NCBI RefSeq assembly: GCF_018130165.1
Contig: NZ_JAFCLZ010000030.1
Coordinates: 32,650 to 96,649, forward strand
Reading direction: 5' to 3'
Source of the DNA: Bradyrhizobium sp. JYMT SZCCT0180
Lineage (GTDB): Bacteria > Pseudomonadota > Alphaproteobacteria > Rhizobiales > Xanthobacteraceae
Length of the DNA stretch: 64,000 nucleotides
In this document: positions 25,877 through 34,230 of the stretch, in pieces
Layout of the letters: every line of letters starts with the position of its first letter
Position numbering within the stretch: position 1 is the stretch's first letter
Notes under the pieces: model-generated
Databases searched by the model: none
The model's input: the letters and a program-made list of their open reading frames with translations, nothing else
Told to the model about the DNA's origin: nothing
Position numbers and translations under genes: made by a program

Positions 25877-27400
25877 TCACATCGTCGCGCCAATCACCCA
25901 CGGCGCAAACTCCGCGCCGCCGAAATCAAAACTCTCGCTCTTGGTCGGCTGGCCCGATGCTGTCTTCAGCATCAGCTCGAAGATGCGCTGGCCGCATTCC
26001 TGCACGGTTTCCTGGCCGTCGAGGATGGTGCCGCAATTGACGTCCATGTCCTCTTCCATGCGGGTGTACATCGGCGTGTTGGTCGCAAGCTTGATCGAGG
26101 GCGCTGGCTTGCAGCCGAACACGCTGCCGCGGCCGGTGGTGAAGCAGACCAGATTGGCGCCCCCCGCCACCTGCCCGGTCGCCGCGACCGGGTCGTAGCC
26201 GGGCGTATCCATGAACACAAAACCCTTCTTGGTGACGGGCTCGGCATAGTTCAGCACGTCGACCAGATTGGTGGTGCCGGCCTTGGCCATCGCGCCCAGT
26301 GACTTTTCCAGAATCGTGGTGAGGCCACCGGCCTTGTTGCCGGGGCTCGGATTGGCGTTCATCTCGGCGCCTTCCCGCGCCGTGTATTCATCCCACCAGC
26401 GCATCAGGCCGACCAGTTTTTCGCCGACCTCGCGGCTGACCGCGCGGCGCGTCAGCAGATGTTCGGCACCATAGGTCTCCGGCGTTTCCGAAAGAATGAC
26501 GGTGCCGCCATGGCGCACCAGCAGATCGCTCGCAGCTCCCAGCGCCGGATTGGCGGACACGCCGGAATAGCCGTCGGAGCCGCCGCATTGCAGGGCCACG
26601 GTCAGTTCGCTCGCCGGTACCGGCTCGCGCTTCACTTTGTTCGCGTCGATCAACGCCTCGCGCACAAAGGCGACGCCGGCTTCCACGGTCTTGCGGGTGC
26701 CGCCGACTTCCTGGATGTCCATCGCGCGCAGGCGGCCCGCGAGCTTCTGCTCCTGCATCAAGCCGCCGATCTGGTTGACCTCGCAGCCGAGGCCGAGCAC
26801 CACGACGGCCGAAAAATTCGCATGCCGCGCGTAACCGCCGAGCGTCCGCCGCAGCAGCGCCAGCGGCTCGTCCTGCGTCATCCCGCAGCCGGTCTTGTGC
26901 GTCAGCGCCACCACGCCGTCGACATTGGGAAAATCCGCCAGCGGATTGTCGCCGGTGAACGGATTTTTCTTGAACATGTCAGCGACGATACCGGCGACAT
27001 GCGCGCTGCAATTCACCGAGGTGAGAATGCCAATATAGTTCCGGGTCGCGACCCGCCCGTCGGAACGGCGAATGCCGTCGAAGGTCGCGGGCAGATCGAA
27101 ATTCGGCGTCGGGATAACGTCGATGCCGAACGCGTAGTCCTTGGCGAAATCGCCCATGCCGCAATTCTGGGTGTGGACGTGCTGGCCCGGAGCGATCGGA
27201 ATCGTCGCAAAACCGATGATCTGGCCGTAGCGCCGCACCGGCTCGCCGGCCGCGATCGGCTTGATCGCCACCTTGTGGCCGGCGGGAATCCGCTCGACCG
27301 TGGTGACGCCGTCGGCCACCACCATGCCCGCCGGCAGGCTGGAACGTGCAATCAGCACGCCATCATCGGGGTGCAAGCGGATCACGGGGGCTGGGGCCAT
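25877..27400 (-). CDS. UxaA-family (altronate/galactarate-type) dehydratase
   Basis: A 507-residue protein. The N-terminal SAF-like domain (residues about 1-90) is followed by the large UxaA/GarD catalytic region with conserved Cys blocks (HTKTGCGMT-type HKTGCGMTQDEP, LQCGGSDGYSG, FTTGRGSVFG). Family members dehydrate sugar acids such as altronate or galactarate using a metal. Related fused or split forms act on sulfolactate, so the substrate is open. It is third in a minus-strand run behind an HpcH/HpaI aldolase and an Ldh-type dehydrogenase, which points to catabolism of a hydroxy or sugar acid. Confidence 0.85.
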   Translation of the reverse strand: MAPAPVIRLHPDDGVLIARSSLPAGMVVADGVTTVERIPAGHKVAIKPIAAGEPVRRYGQIIGFATIPIAPGQHVHTQNCGMGDFAKDYAFGIDVIPTPNFDLPATFDGIRRSDGRVATRNYIGILTSVNCSAHVAGIVADMFKKNPFTGDNPLADFPNVDGVVALTHKTGCGMTQDEPLALLRRTLGGYARHANFSAVVVLGLGCEVNQIGGLMQEQKLAGRLRAMDIQEVGGTRKTVEAGVAFVREALIDANKVKREPVPASELTVALQCGGSDGYSGVSANPALGAASDLLVRHGGTVILSETPETYGAEHLLTRRAVSREVGEKLVGLMRWWDEYTAREGAEMNANPSPGNKAGGLTTILEKSLGAMAKAGTTNLVDVLNYAEPVTKKGFVFMDTPGYDPVAATGQVAGGANLVCFTTGRGSVFGCKPAPSIKLATNTPMYTRMEEDMDVNCGTILDGQETVQECGQRIFELMLKTASGQPTKSESFDFGGAEFAPWVIGATM

Positions 27401-27430
27401 GACAGGTCTCCTGGCTATCTCAAAACGATC

Positions 27431-27532
27431 GTGCCCCGGATGCTGGTGATCCGGGGCCCATGTCTTACCACAACAAATCGGTCCCGGCTCTGCGATGCAC
27501 CGCCAAAGCAGCGCTGCATCGCGTCCGGAACA
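27431..27532. repeat. Palindromic repeat, family G copy 1
   Basis: A composite of two hairpins (GTGCCCCGGATGCTGG... and ...GCGTCCGGAACACCGG) in the gap between the aldolase and UxaA-type genes. It is related to the units at 60281 and 50735. Confidence 0.7.
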
Positions 27533-27539
27533 CCGGAGC

Positions 27540-28319
27540 TTACGCCTTGCCGGCTGAGTCCTTGCGGGTCTGGTTCACCTGCATCTTGGCGTAGGTCGCC
27601 ATCAGGCCGCTCTCGTTGGACAGCGTCACCAGCTTGAAGCCCATGTTGATCGCGCGGACGGCGCCTTCCGCGCCCGAGCAGTGGATGCCGGCGTGCAAGC
27701 CGCGCTTGCCGCATTCCTTGATGATCTTTTCGTAGATCTTGAGGATTTCCGGCTCCTCGCGGTCGAGCTTCGGCACCAGGCCATAGGAGAAGCCGAGATC
27801 GGAGGGACCGATATAGACGCCGTTGATGCCCTCGACATCGAGGATCGCTTCCATGTTCTCGACCGCGGTCTTGGTCTCCATCATCGGCAGCAGCACGATT
27901 TCGTCATTGGCGGTCTGCTGATAGGTGCCGGCCGAACCGTACATGCCGGAGCGGATCGGGCCGTTCGAGCGCGTACCCTTCGGCGGATACTTCGCATACT
28001 GAACCAGGTTCTTCGCTTCCTCCGGCGTGTTGATCATCGGGCAGATCACGCCATAGGCGCCGCCATCGAGCACCTTGCCGATGATGCCGGGCTCGTTCCA
28101 GGGAACGCGGACCATCGGCGTCACCGGGTGACCGTTCATCGCCTGGAAACACTGCACCATCGACTGATAATCCTGCACGCCGTGCTGCATGTCCACGGTG
28201 ACGCTGTCGAAGCCGCATTGTGCGATCACTTCGGCCGAAAACCCTGACGGGATGGCCAGCCAGGCGTTGACGACGGCCTTGCCCGAAGCCCAGACTTTCT
28301 TGACGTTGTTTGTAGTCAT
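27540..28319 (-). CDS. HpcH/HpaI-family aldolase
   Basis: A 259-residue class II pyruvate aldolase. The catalytic and metal residues of HpaI are visible: His in VDMQHGVQD, Arg in PMVRVPWN, the metal Glu in PMMETKT, and Asp in IGPSDLG. It cleaves 2-keto-3-deoxy or 4-hydroxy-2-keto acids to pyruvate plus an aldehyde. It could be a sugar-acid aldolase for its own operon, or the HpaI (4-hydroxy-2-oxoheptanedioate aldolase) that is absent from the neighbouring hpa operon. It is preceded by AAAGGA and follows the dehydrogenase gene after 52 bases. Confidence 0.88.
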   Translation of the reverse strand: MTTNNVKKVWASGKAVVNAWLAIPSGFSAEVIAQCGFDSVTVDMQHGVQDYQSMVQCFQAMNGHPVTPMVRVPWNEPGIIGKVLDGGAYGVICPMINTPEEAKNLVQYAKYPPKGTRSNGPIRSGMYGSAGTYQQTANDEIVLLPMMETKTAVENMEAILDVEGINGVYIGPSDLGFSYGLVPKLDREEPEILKIYEKIIKECGKRGLHAGIHCSGAEGAVRAINMGFKLVTLSNESGLMATYAKMQVNQTRKDSAGKA

Positions 28320-28371
28320 TGATCGCGTTTCCTTTTGTGATCGTTACAACCGGTTTGGATTTTGATGCCGC

Positions 28372-29457
28372 CTAGCTCACGGCCTTCTGGATACTGACCT
28401 CGCTGACGCCGACCTCGCGGGCGGTATTGACGATCGCTGCCCAGGTATCATCCGGCAGCGGTACACCGTTGCTGGTGCGGTCGGCACGCATTTTCTTTTC
28501 GGGATCGCCGGGGATCAGCACGGCGTCAACGCCTGAGATCGGCTTGGTGGCCCTGATGAAGTCGACATAGCGCGAGATTTCGCCGTCGAAGAAATTGCTG
28601 GTGTCGATCACCTTGGGATCGACATAGATCGCGAGCATGCCGTTGGCGAACTGCCGGTCCGCCGAAGTAGCGCCAGTGCCGGTCAATGCGCCGCCGAGCA
28701 GTTCGCAAATGAAGGCGAGCCCTGAGCCCTTGTGCTCGCCGAACGCGCGGATCGCGCCGGTACCCTTGGTGTGATCGCGCGGGCCTTCCGCGCTGTGCGG
28801 CCCATAGAGCACCGCCGGATCCTCGCTGAGCGAGCCGTCTGCGTCGACCAGCGCGCTTGTTGGCAGTTTCTTGCCGCCACGGCTCGCGACCAGCACCTTG
28901 CCTTCGGCGACGACCGAGGTCGCAAAATCGAGCACGATCGGATCCTGGCCCTTTCGCGGAATGCCGACGCAATAGGGTGCGGTCGACAGCCGCTTCTCGA
29001 CGCCGCCATAGGGCGCGACCAGCAGCGAGCCGGCCGCGTTGACGAAATACACCGAGACCAGGCCTTCGGCCGCAGCCATCTCAGCCCAGTCACCGACGCG
29101 GCCGATATGGCCGGCGTTGCGCAGCGCGATCGCGGCCAGCCCCGCCTTCCTGCATTTCTCGATGCCGATCCGCACCGCCTGCGGCGTCACGGTCTGTCCG
29201 TACCCGAACTTGCCATCGACGACCGCAAGCGAAGGCGTATCAACCACGACTTCGACGGTCTGATCGGGAACCACCCTTCCCGTCTTCTTCCAGCTGACAT
29301 AGAGCGGCACCCGGATCACGCCGTGGCTGTCATGGCCGGTGAGATTGGCTGTTGTCAGGTAGGTCGCGATGCGCCTTGCTTCTTCGGCGGAGGATTCCGA
29401 ACGGGAAAAGACCTCCGCAACGAAATCGATCAAATTGCTGACTTGGATCGTGACCAT
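28372..29457 (-). CDS. Ldh-family (malate/L-lactate-type) NAD(P)-dependent dehydrogenase
   Basis: A 361-residue member of the YlbC/YiaK/ComC family, which is unrelated to classical lactate dehydrogenases. Characteristic stretches are the N-terminal TANLTGHDSHGVIRV with the catalytic His, NAGHIGRVGDWAEMAA, and GEHKGSGLAFICELLGGALTGTG. It oxidises or reduces a 2-hydroxy acid or an imine. It is first in the run with the aldolase and UxaA-type dehydratase. A 16-base palindrome about 150 bases upstream is a candidate operator. Confidence 0.88.
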   Translation of the reverse strand: MVTIQVSNLIDFVAEVFSRSESSAEEARRIATYLTTANLTGHDSHGVIRVPLYVSWKKTGRVVPDQTVEVVVDTPSLAVVDGKFGYGQTVTPQAVRIGIEKCRKAGLAAIALRNAGHIGRVGDWAEMAAAEGLVSVYFVNAAGSLLVAPYGGVEKRLSTAPYCVGIPRKGQDPIVLDFATSVVAEGKVLVASRGGKKLPTSALVDADGSLSEDPAVLYGPHSAEGPRDHTKGTGAIRAFGEHKGSGLAFICELLGGALTGTGATSADRQFANGMLAIYVDPKVIDTSNFFDGEISRYVDFIRATKPISGVDAVLIPGDPEKKMRADRTSNGVPLPDDTWAAIVNTAREVGVSEVSIQKAVS

Positions 29458-29607
29458 GTCTGGAGTTCAGCCTGTTCTTCGTCTTTCGGTCCAGCCGCAT
29501 CATCCGGCGACGAAACCGCTAGCTCCCGCGCCGGTTTTCGCGACCAGCTTGGCTGCACTTTGAGCGAAAAATCGCGCGCGTGTCTATGGTCTCAGTCGCA
29601 CTCCGGC

Positions 29608-29623
29608 AATGATTGCAATCATT
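29608..29623. promoter_or_regulatory. Perfect 16-base palindrome, candidate operator
   Basis: AATGATTGCAATCATT reads the same on both strands and sits within a longer imperfect palindrome (CCGGCA...TGCCGG). It lies upstream of the Ldh-aldolase-UxaA operon and downstream of hpaR. The shape fits a MarR- or GntR-type dimer site; the regulator is unknown. Confidence 0.55.
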
Positions 29624-29670
29624 TGCCGGGCCGCTATGCGTGGCGCCGGTAGCATCATGCAAATTTGTGC

Positions 29671-30219
29671 TCACTCCTCGATCTCGCCGCTTTCCTCGCC
29701 TGCCACTTCCATGGCCACGAGGCTGCGTTCCAGCACGCCCAGCATGTCCTGCAGTTCGGCAAGCTTGCGGGCACCATATCGGCTGGTGATTTCGGCGTAG
29801 ATCGCTTCCGAGGTCGGCGCGACAGCCTCGATCAGTTTCAATCCCTTGGCCGATATCGACACCACGGCGCGGCGCAGATCGGCCTTGGCCGCACGGCGCT
29901 CGATCAACTGGCGCGCTTCGAGGTCACGCAGAATGCGCGACAGGCTTGGTCCCAGCAGAAACGCGACACGCGCCAGTTCGGTGACTTCAATGGCATCCAC
30001 GGTGGTGAGCGCGCGCAGGATGCGCCATTGCTGCTCGGTCAGGCCGTGATTGCGCAAGGACGGGCGGAACTGTCGCATCACGGCTTCGCGGGCGCGCAGC
30101 AGCGACATCGGCAGCGAACGCGAGAAGTCGCGCATCGGCGCGCGCCGCGTCGTCTCGGTCGTTTCCGTGCTGGATTCAGTTTGCGATTTCTTCCGTGCCA
30201 TCCGCCAATCGTCCGCCAT
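29671..30219 (-). CDS. hpaR: MarR-family regulator HpaR
   Basis: A 182-residue winged-helix regulator. The signature RDFSRSLPMSLLRAREAVM and HGLTEQQWRILRAL segments are those of HpaR, the repressor of homoprotocatechuate degradation. The recognition-helix region (LLGPSLSRILRDLEARQLIERR) is intact. The N-terminus has a Ser/Thr/Lys extension, and the C-terminal tail is acidic. ATG 30219 or ATG 30201 could start it; neither has a clear ribosome site. It is divergent from hpaH, with a perfect palindrome between them. Confidence 0.9.
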   Translation of the reverse strand: MADDWRMARKKSQTESSTETTETTRRAPMRDFSRSLPMSLLRAREAVMRQFRPSLRNHGLTEQQWRILRALTTVDAIEVTELARVAFLLGPSLSRILRDLEARQLIERRAAKADLRRAVVSISAKGLKLIEAVAPTSEAIYAEITSRYGARKLAELQDMLGVLERSLVAMEVAGEESGEIEE

Positions 30220-30289
30220 CAGTAATGCTGATCAAAGGGAATAAAGTTTTGCGGTGCAGCAAGCGCTAATTCGGTTTGATCGATTTCAC

Positions 30290-30301
30290 TTAACATGTTA
30301 A
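30290..30301. promoter_or_regulatory. Palindrome in the hpaR-hpaH promoter, likely HpaR operator
   Basis: TTAACATGTTAA is a perfect 12-base palindrome 35 bases upstream of hpaH and 71 bases upstream of hpaR. It would overlap the -10 of a possible hpaH promoter (TTGATC at 30276, then 17 bases, then TAATCA). Binding there would block the operon, as expected for a MarR-type repressor released by a pathway compound. Confidence 0.6.
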
Positions 30302-30335
30302 TCATCTGCCGGCACCATCTTTTTGCTGAGAGCAT

Positions 30336-31142
30336 ATGGCCCTTTCCAACGACCAGATTCGCGCCGCCGCCGAGCGGCTGGACCATGCGGAAAAGACCCG
30401 CACGCAGATCCGGCAGATTTCGCTCGAGCACCCCGCCATCACCATCGCGGATTCGTACGCGATCCAGAAGGCGTGGGTCGACATGAAGATCGTGCAGGGC
30501 CGCATTGTCAAAGGCCACAAGATCGGCCTGACCTCGAAGGCGATGCAAAGCGCGCTCAATATCAACGAGCCGGATTCCGGCATCCTGCTCGACGACATGT
30601 TCTTTGCCGACGGCGGTCTGGTACCATCGGACCGGTTCATCGCGACCCGCGTCGAGGCCGAACTGGCGTTCGTGATGAAGACCCGGCTTGCGGGCCCTGA
30701 CTGCACCATGTTCGACGTACTCAACGCCACCGATTTCGTGGTGCCGGCGCTGGAAATTCTCGACACCCGCGTTGAACGCGTCGATCCGCAAACCAAGGCA
30801 ACGCGAAAAATCTTCGACACCATCGCCGACAACGCCGCCAATGCCGGCATCGTGCTCGGCGGCCGGCCGATCCGCCCGATGGACGCCGATCTGCGCTGGA
30901 TCGGCGCGCTGTGCTTTCGCAACGGCCAGCTGGAAGAAACCGGCCTTGCCGCCGGCGTGCTCAACCATCCCGCAACCTCCGTGGCCTGGCTCGCCAACAA
31001 GATCGCGCCCAACGGCCTGGCGCTGGAAGCGGGCCAAGTGGTGCTGGCGGGATCATTCATTCGCCCGATCGAAACCCGCAAAGGCGACACGATCCAGGCC
31101 GACTATGGTCCCTATGGCTCGGTGAGCTGCTACTTCGCTTGA
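30336..31142 (+). CDS. hpaH: 2-oxo-hept-4-ene-1,7-dioate hydratase HpaH
   Basis: A 268-residue hydratase of the fumarylacetoacetase/MhpD fold. It adds water to 2-oxo-hept-4-ene-1,7-dioate late in the homoprotocatechuate meta pathway. Typical stretches are GHKIGLTSKAMQ, NEPDSGILLDDMF and the metal-site region VEAELAFVM with the conserved glutamates. It is the first gene of the hpa operon, directly behind the palindromic operator candidate, with GAGAG before the ATG. Confidence 0.92.
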   Translation: MALSNDQIRAAAERLDHAEKTRTQIRQISLEHPAITIADSYAIQKAWVDMKIVQGRIVKGHKIGLTSKAMQSALNINEPDSGILLDDMFFADGGLVPSDRFIATRVEAELAFVMKTRLAGPDCTMFDVLNATDFVVPALEILDTRVERVDPQTKATRKIFDTIADNAANAGIVLGGRPIRPMDADLRWIGALCFRNGQLEETGLAAGVLNHPATSVAWLANKIAPNGLALEAGQVVLAGSFIRPIETRKGDTIQADYGPYGSVSCYFA

Positions 31143-31172
31143 TACGGAAACGGGAACTGCTGGAGTACAGAC

Positions 31173-31571
31173 ATGCCGCATTTCACGATCGAATACTCCG
31201 CCAATCTCGATGCGCGCGTCGATATGGGTGCGATAGTGGAACTGGTGCGCAAGGCCGCGGTTGAGACCGGCATCTTCCCGCTCGGCGGCATCCGCGTCCG
31301 CGCGATCAGATGCGAGCACTACGCGATCGCCGACAACAGGCACGACTACGGCTTTCTCGACATGGTGCTGCGGCTCGGCGAAGGCCGCGATCTCGCCACC
31401 CGGAAGAAGGCCGGCGAGCACATTTTCAAGACACTCTCGGCCCATCTCGACCCGGTATTCACTGAGACCAAATTCGCGTTGTCGTTCGACATGCAGATCA
31501 ACGACAAGGAAACCAGCTGGAAGCGCAACAACATCCACGAAGCCCTGAAGGTGGAGACGGTCAATGGATAA
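31173..31571 (+). CDS. hpaF: 5-carboxymethyl-2-hydroxymuconate delta-isomerase HpaF
   Basis: A 132-residue tautomerase-superfamily protein with the catalytic N-terminal proline exposed after Met removal (MPHFTIEYSANL). It isomerises 5-carboxymethyl-2-hydroxymuconate. The internal RCEHYAIADNRHDYGFLDMVLRLGEGRD segment is typical of this family. GGAG lies upstream. Its last eight bases overlap the start of hpaE, indicating coupling. Confidence 0.92.
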   Translation: MPHFTIEYSANLDARVDMGAIVELVRKAAVETGIFPLGGIRVRAIRCEHYAIADNRHDYGFLDMVLRLGEGRDLATRKKAGEHIFKTLSAHLDPVFTETKFALSFDMQINDKETSWKRNNIHEALKVETVNG

Positions 31572-33108
31572 GGTCACCCCGAAAGACGTGTTTCAGGCCA
31601 ATCGCGACCGCGCAGCTCCCCTGCTCGCGAAACTGAAGGCGGAAGGCATCGGCCACATGATCGACGGCAAGGTGGTGCCGTCGATCTCAGGGCAAACGTT
31701 CGAGACCAAATCGCCGGTCGACGGCGCGGTGCTGGCCTCCGTTGCGCGTGGCAAGTCTGATGATATCGACCGCGCCGCCACCGCAGCGGCGACCGCGTTC
31801 AAATCCTGGCGCGACATGCCCGCGACGACGCGCAAGAAGCTGCTGCATCGCGTCGCCGACGCCATCGAAGCCCGCGCCGACGATATCGCCGTGCTCGAAT
31901 GTATCGATACCGGCCAGGCCCATCGCTTCATGGCCAAGGCGGCGATCCGCGCCGCGGAGAATTTCCGCTTCTTTGCCGACAAATGCGCCGAAGCCCGCGA
32001 CGGGCTCAGCACGCCGAGCGAGGAACACTGGAACATCTCGACGAGGGTGCCGATCGGTCCGGTCGGCGTCATCACGCCGTGGAACACGCCGTTCATGCTG
32101 TCCACCTGGAAAATCGCGCCCGCGCTCGCCGCCGGCTGCACCGTCGTGCACAAGCCCGCGGAATGGTCGCCGGTGACGGCTGATCTCCTTGCAAAGCTTG
32201 TAAAGCAGGCCGGCGTGCCCGACGGCGTGCTCAACACCGTACATGGCATAGGCGAGGAGGCCGGCAAGGCGCTGACCGAGCATCCCGCGATCAAGGCGAT
32301 CGGCTTTGTCGGCGAGAGTTCGACGGGCTCGGCGATCATGGCGCAGGGCGCGCCGACATTGAAGCGCGTGCATTTCGAGCTCGGCGGCAAGAACCCCGTG
32401 ATCGTGTTCGACGACGCCGATCTGGACCGTGCGCTCGATGCGGTCGTCTTCATGATTTACTCGCTCAACGGTGAGCGTTGCACGTCGTCGAGCCGGCTGC
32501 TGGTTCAGCAGGGCATCGCCGAAAAATTCATTGAGAAGCTGACAGCGCGGGTGAAGGCGCTGAAGGTCGGCCATCCCCTCGATCCCGTCACCGAAATAGG
32601 TCCGCTGATCCACGAGCGGCATCTTGCAAAAGTCTGCAGCTATTTCGAGGTCGCGCAGAAGGACGGCGCGACCATTGCGGTCGGCGGCAAGCCGCATGAC
32701 GGCCCCGGCGGCGGGCATTATGTCCAGCCGACGCTGGTCACCGGTGCGAACGCCAAAATGCGTGTCGCGCAGGAAGAAGTGTTCGGGCCGTTCCTGACCG
32801 TGATTCCGTTCAAGGACGAGAAGGACGCGATCGAAATTGCCAATGGCGTGCAGTACGGCCTCACCGGTTACGTCTGGACCGGCGACATGGGCCGCGCGCT
32901 GCGCGTCGCCGACGCACTGGAAGCCGGCATGATCTGGCTCAATTCCGAAAACGTCCGCCATCTGCCGACCCCGTTCGGCGGCATGAAATCATCAGGCATC
33001 GGCCGCGATGGCGGCGATTACTCGTTCGACTTCTACATGGAAACCAAACACGTCTCGCTGGCGCGCGGGACGCACAAGATTCAGCGTTTAGGCACGACCT
33101 CATCCTGA
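31564..33108 (+). CDS. hpaE: 5-carboxymethyl-2-hydroxymuconic semialdehyde dehydrogenase HpaE
   Basis: A 514-residue NAD-dependent aldehyde dehydrogenase. The catalytic Cys is C306 (GERCTSSSR) and the general-base Glu is E272 (FELGGKNPV); the Rossmann GESSTGSAIM segment is intact. It oxidises the ring-cleavage semialdehyde made by HpaD. The ATG overlaps hpaF. The final codons (Thr-Ser-Ser) and the TGA come from a palindromic repeat that begins at 33098, so the repeat has set the C-terminus. Confidence 0.94.
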   Translation: MDKVTPKDVFQANRDRAAPLLAKLKAEGIGHMIDGKVVPSISGQTFETKSPVDGAVLASVARGKSDDIDRAATAAATAFKSWRDMPATTRKKLLHRVADAIEARADDIAVLECIDTGQAHRFMAKAAIRAAENFRFFADKCAEARDGLSTPSEEHWNISTRVPIGPVGVITPWNTPFMLSTWKIAPALAAGCTVVHKPAEWSPVTADLLAKLVKQAGVPDGVLNTVHGIGEEAGKALTEHPAIKAIGFVGESSTGSAIMAQGAPTLKRVHFELGGKNPVIVFDDADLDRALDAVVFMIYSLNGERCTSSSRLLVQQGIAEKFIEKLTARVKALKVGHPLDPVTEIGPLIHERHLAKVCSYFEVAQKDGATIAVGGKPHDGPGGGHYVQPTLVTGANAKMRVAQEEVFGPFLTVIPFKDEKDAIEIANGVQYGLTGYVWTGDMGRALRVADALEAGMIWLNSENVRHLPTPFGGMKSSGIGRDGGDYSFDFYMETKHVSLARGTHKIQRLGTTSS

Positions 33109-33207
33109 GGAGCGCGCACAAGCGCGCGTCTCGAAGGATGGGCTCCATTTGAAAGTATAGGGGCCTCATGGTTCGAGACGGCGCAAGAGCGCCTCCTCAC
33201 CATGAGG
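33098..33207. repeat. Paired palindromic repeat, family B copy 1
   Basis: Two adjacent hairpin units (about 33098-33140 and 33164-33207) with the ends CCTCATCCTGAGG and CCTCATG...CATGAGG. The copy at 36762-36868 is the same composite in the opposite orientation. The first unit contains the hpaE stop codon. Confidence 0.85.
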
Positions 33208-33237
33208 AGAAGCAACACCGCAAAACTGGAAAACGCC

Positions 33238-34221
33238 ATGCCGGTACCTACACATATCTTCGATCCGCCGTTCAACATCATCCGCTCCAGCCACGCCGTG
33301 CTCGACGTGACGGATTTGAACGCCAGCAGCGACTTCTACGAAAGGACCGTCGGCCTCCATGTCGAGGACCGCGACGACAAGGCGGTTTACCTGCGCGGCG
33401 CCGAAGAGCATCAGCATCACTCGCTGGTGCTGCGCAAGGCGGCTACCGCGGCGTGCAACCGCCTTGGCTTCAAGGTCGGCAATGACGGCGACCTCGACAA
33501 GGCCGCGAGCTTCTTTTCCGAGAACGGCATTACCTATGCCTTCGCCGAGCAACCGTTCCAGGGCCGCACGCTGCACTTCACCGATCCCTTCGGCTTCCAG
33601 ATCGAACTCTATGCGACGATGGAGAAGCGCCCGCACCTGCTGCGGCGCTACGACCTCTACAAGGGGTGTCATCCGCAGCGGCTCGATCATTTCAACGTGT
33701 TTGCCGCCGAGGTGCAAGGCACCGTCGATTTCTACGCCCGGCTCGGTTTCCGGCTGACCGAATATGGCGAGGAGGACGGACCGAACGGCCGCATCGCCGC
33801 AGCCTGGATGCACCGCAAGGGCAACGTGCACGATTTTGCGATTACCAACGGCAAGGGCCCTCGCCTGCACCATTTTGCTTACTGGGTGCCGACGGCGATG
33901 AACGTGCTGCATCTCTGCGACGTGATGGCTTCCAGCGGCTTCCTCAAGAATATCGAGCGCGGCCCCGGCCGCCACGGCATTTCGAACGCGTTCTTCCTCT
34001 ATATCCGCGACCCCGACGGCCATCGGCTCGAACTCTACACCAGCGACTATTTTACCGGCGATCACGACCATGAGCCGCTGCGCTGGTCGCTCAGGGATCC
34101 GCGCCGGCAAACGCTGTGGGGCGCACCAGCGCCGCGCTCCTGGTTCGAGCAGGGCTCGCCGTTCACGGGGCAGACGGTGCGCGAACCTGCCTTTGTCGCC
34201 GACGTCACGATTGCGGATTAG
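33238..34221 (+). CDS. hpaD: 3,4-dihydroxyphenylacetate 2,3-dioxygenase HpaD
   Basis: A 327-residue class I (VOC-fold, two-domain) extradiol dioxygenase that opens the homoprotocatechuate ring. The metal ligands are visible as His in RLDHFNVF, His in LHHFAYW and Glu in HRLELYT. The catalytic His/Tyr region near FFLYIRDPDG and the SDYFTGDHDHEPLRW tail are typical. I chose ATG 33238; an upstream in-frame ATG at 33202 lies inside the palindromic repeat. It is 129 bases after hpaE, with the repeat in between. Confidence 0.93.
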   Translation: MPVPTHIFDPPFNIIRSSHAVLDVTDLNASSDFYERTVGLHVEDRDDKAVYLRGAEEHQHHSLVLRKAATAACNRLGFKVGNDGDLDKAASFFSENGITYAFAEQPFQGRTLHFTDPFGFQIELYATMEKRPHLLRRYDLYKGCHPQRLDHFNVFAAEVQGTVDFYARLGFRLTEYGEEDGPNGRIAAAWMHRKGNVHDFAITNGKGPRLHHFAYWVPTAMNVLHLCDVMASSGFLKNIERGPGRHGISNAFFLYIRDPDGHRLELYTSDYFTGDHDHEPLRWSLRDPRRQTLWGAPAPRSWFEQGSPFTGQTVREPAFVADVTIAD

Positions 34222-34230
34222 GACGCTCAG

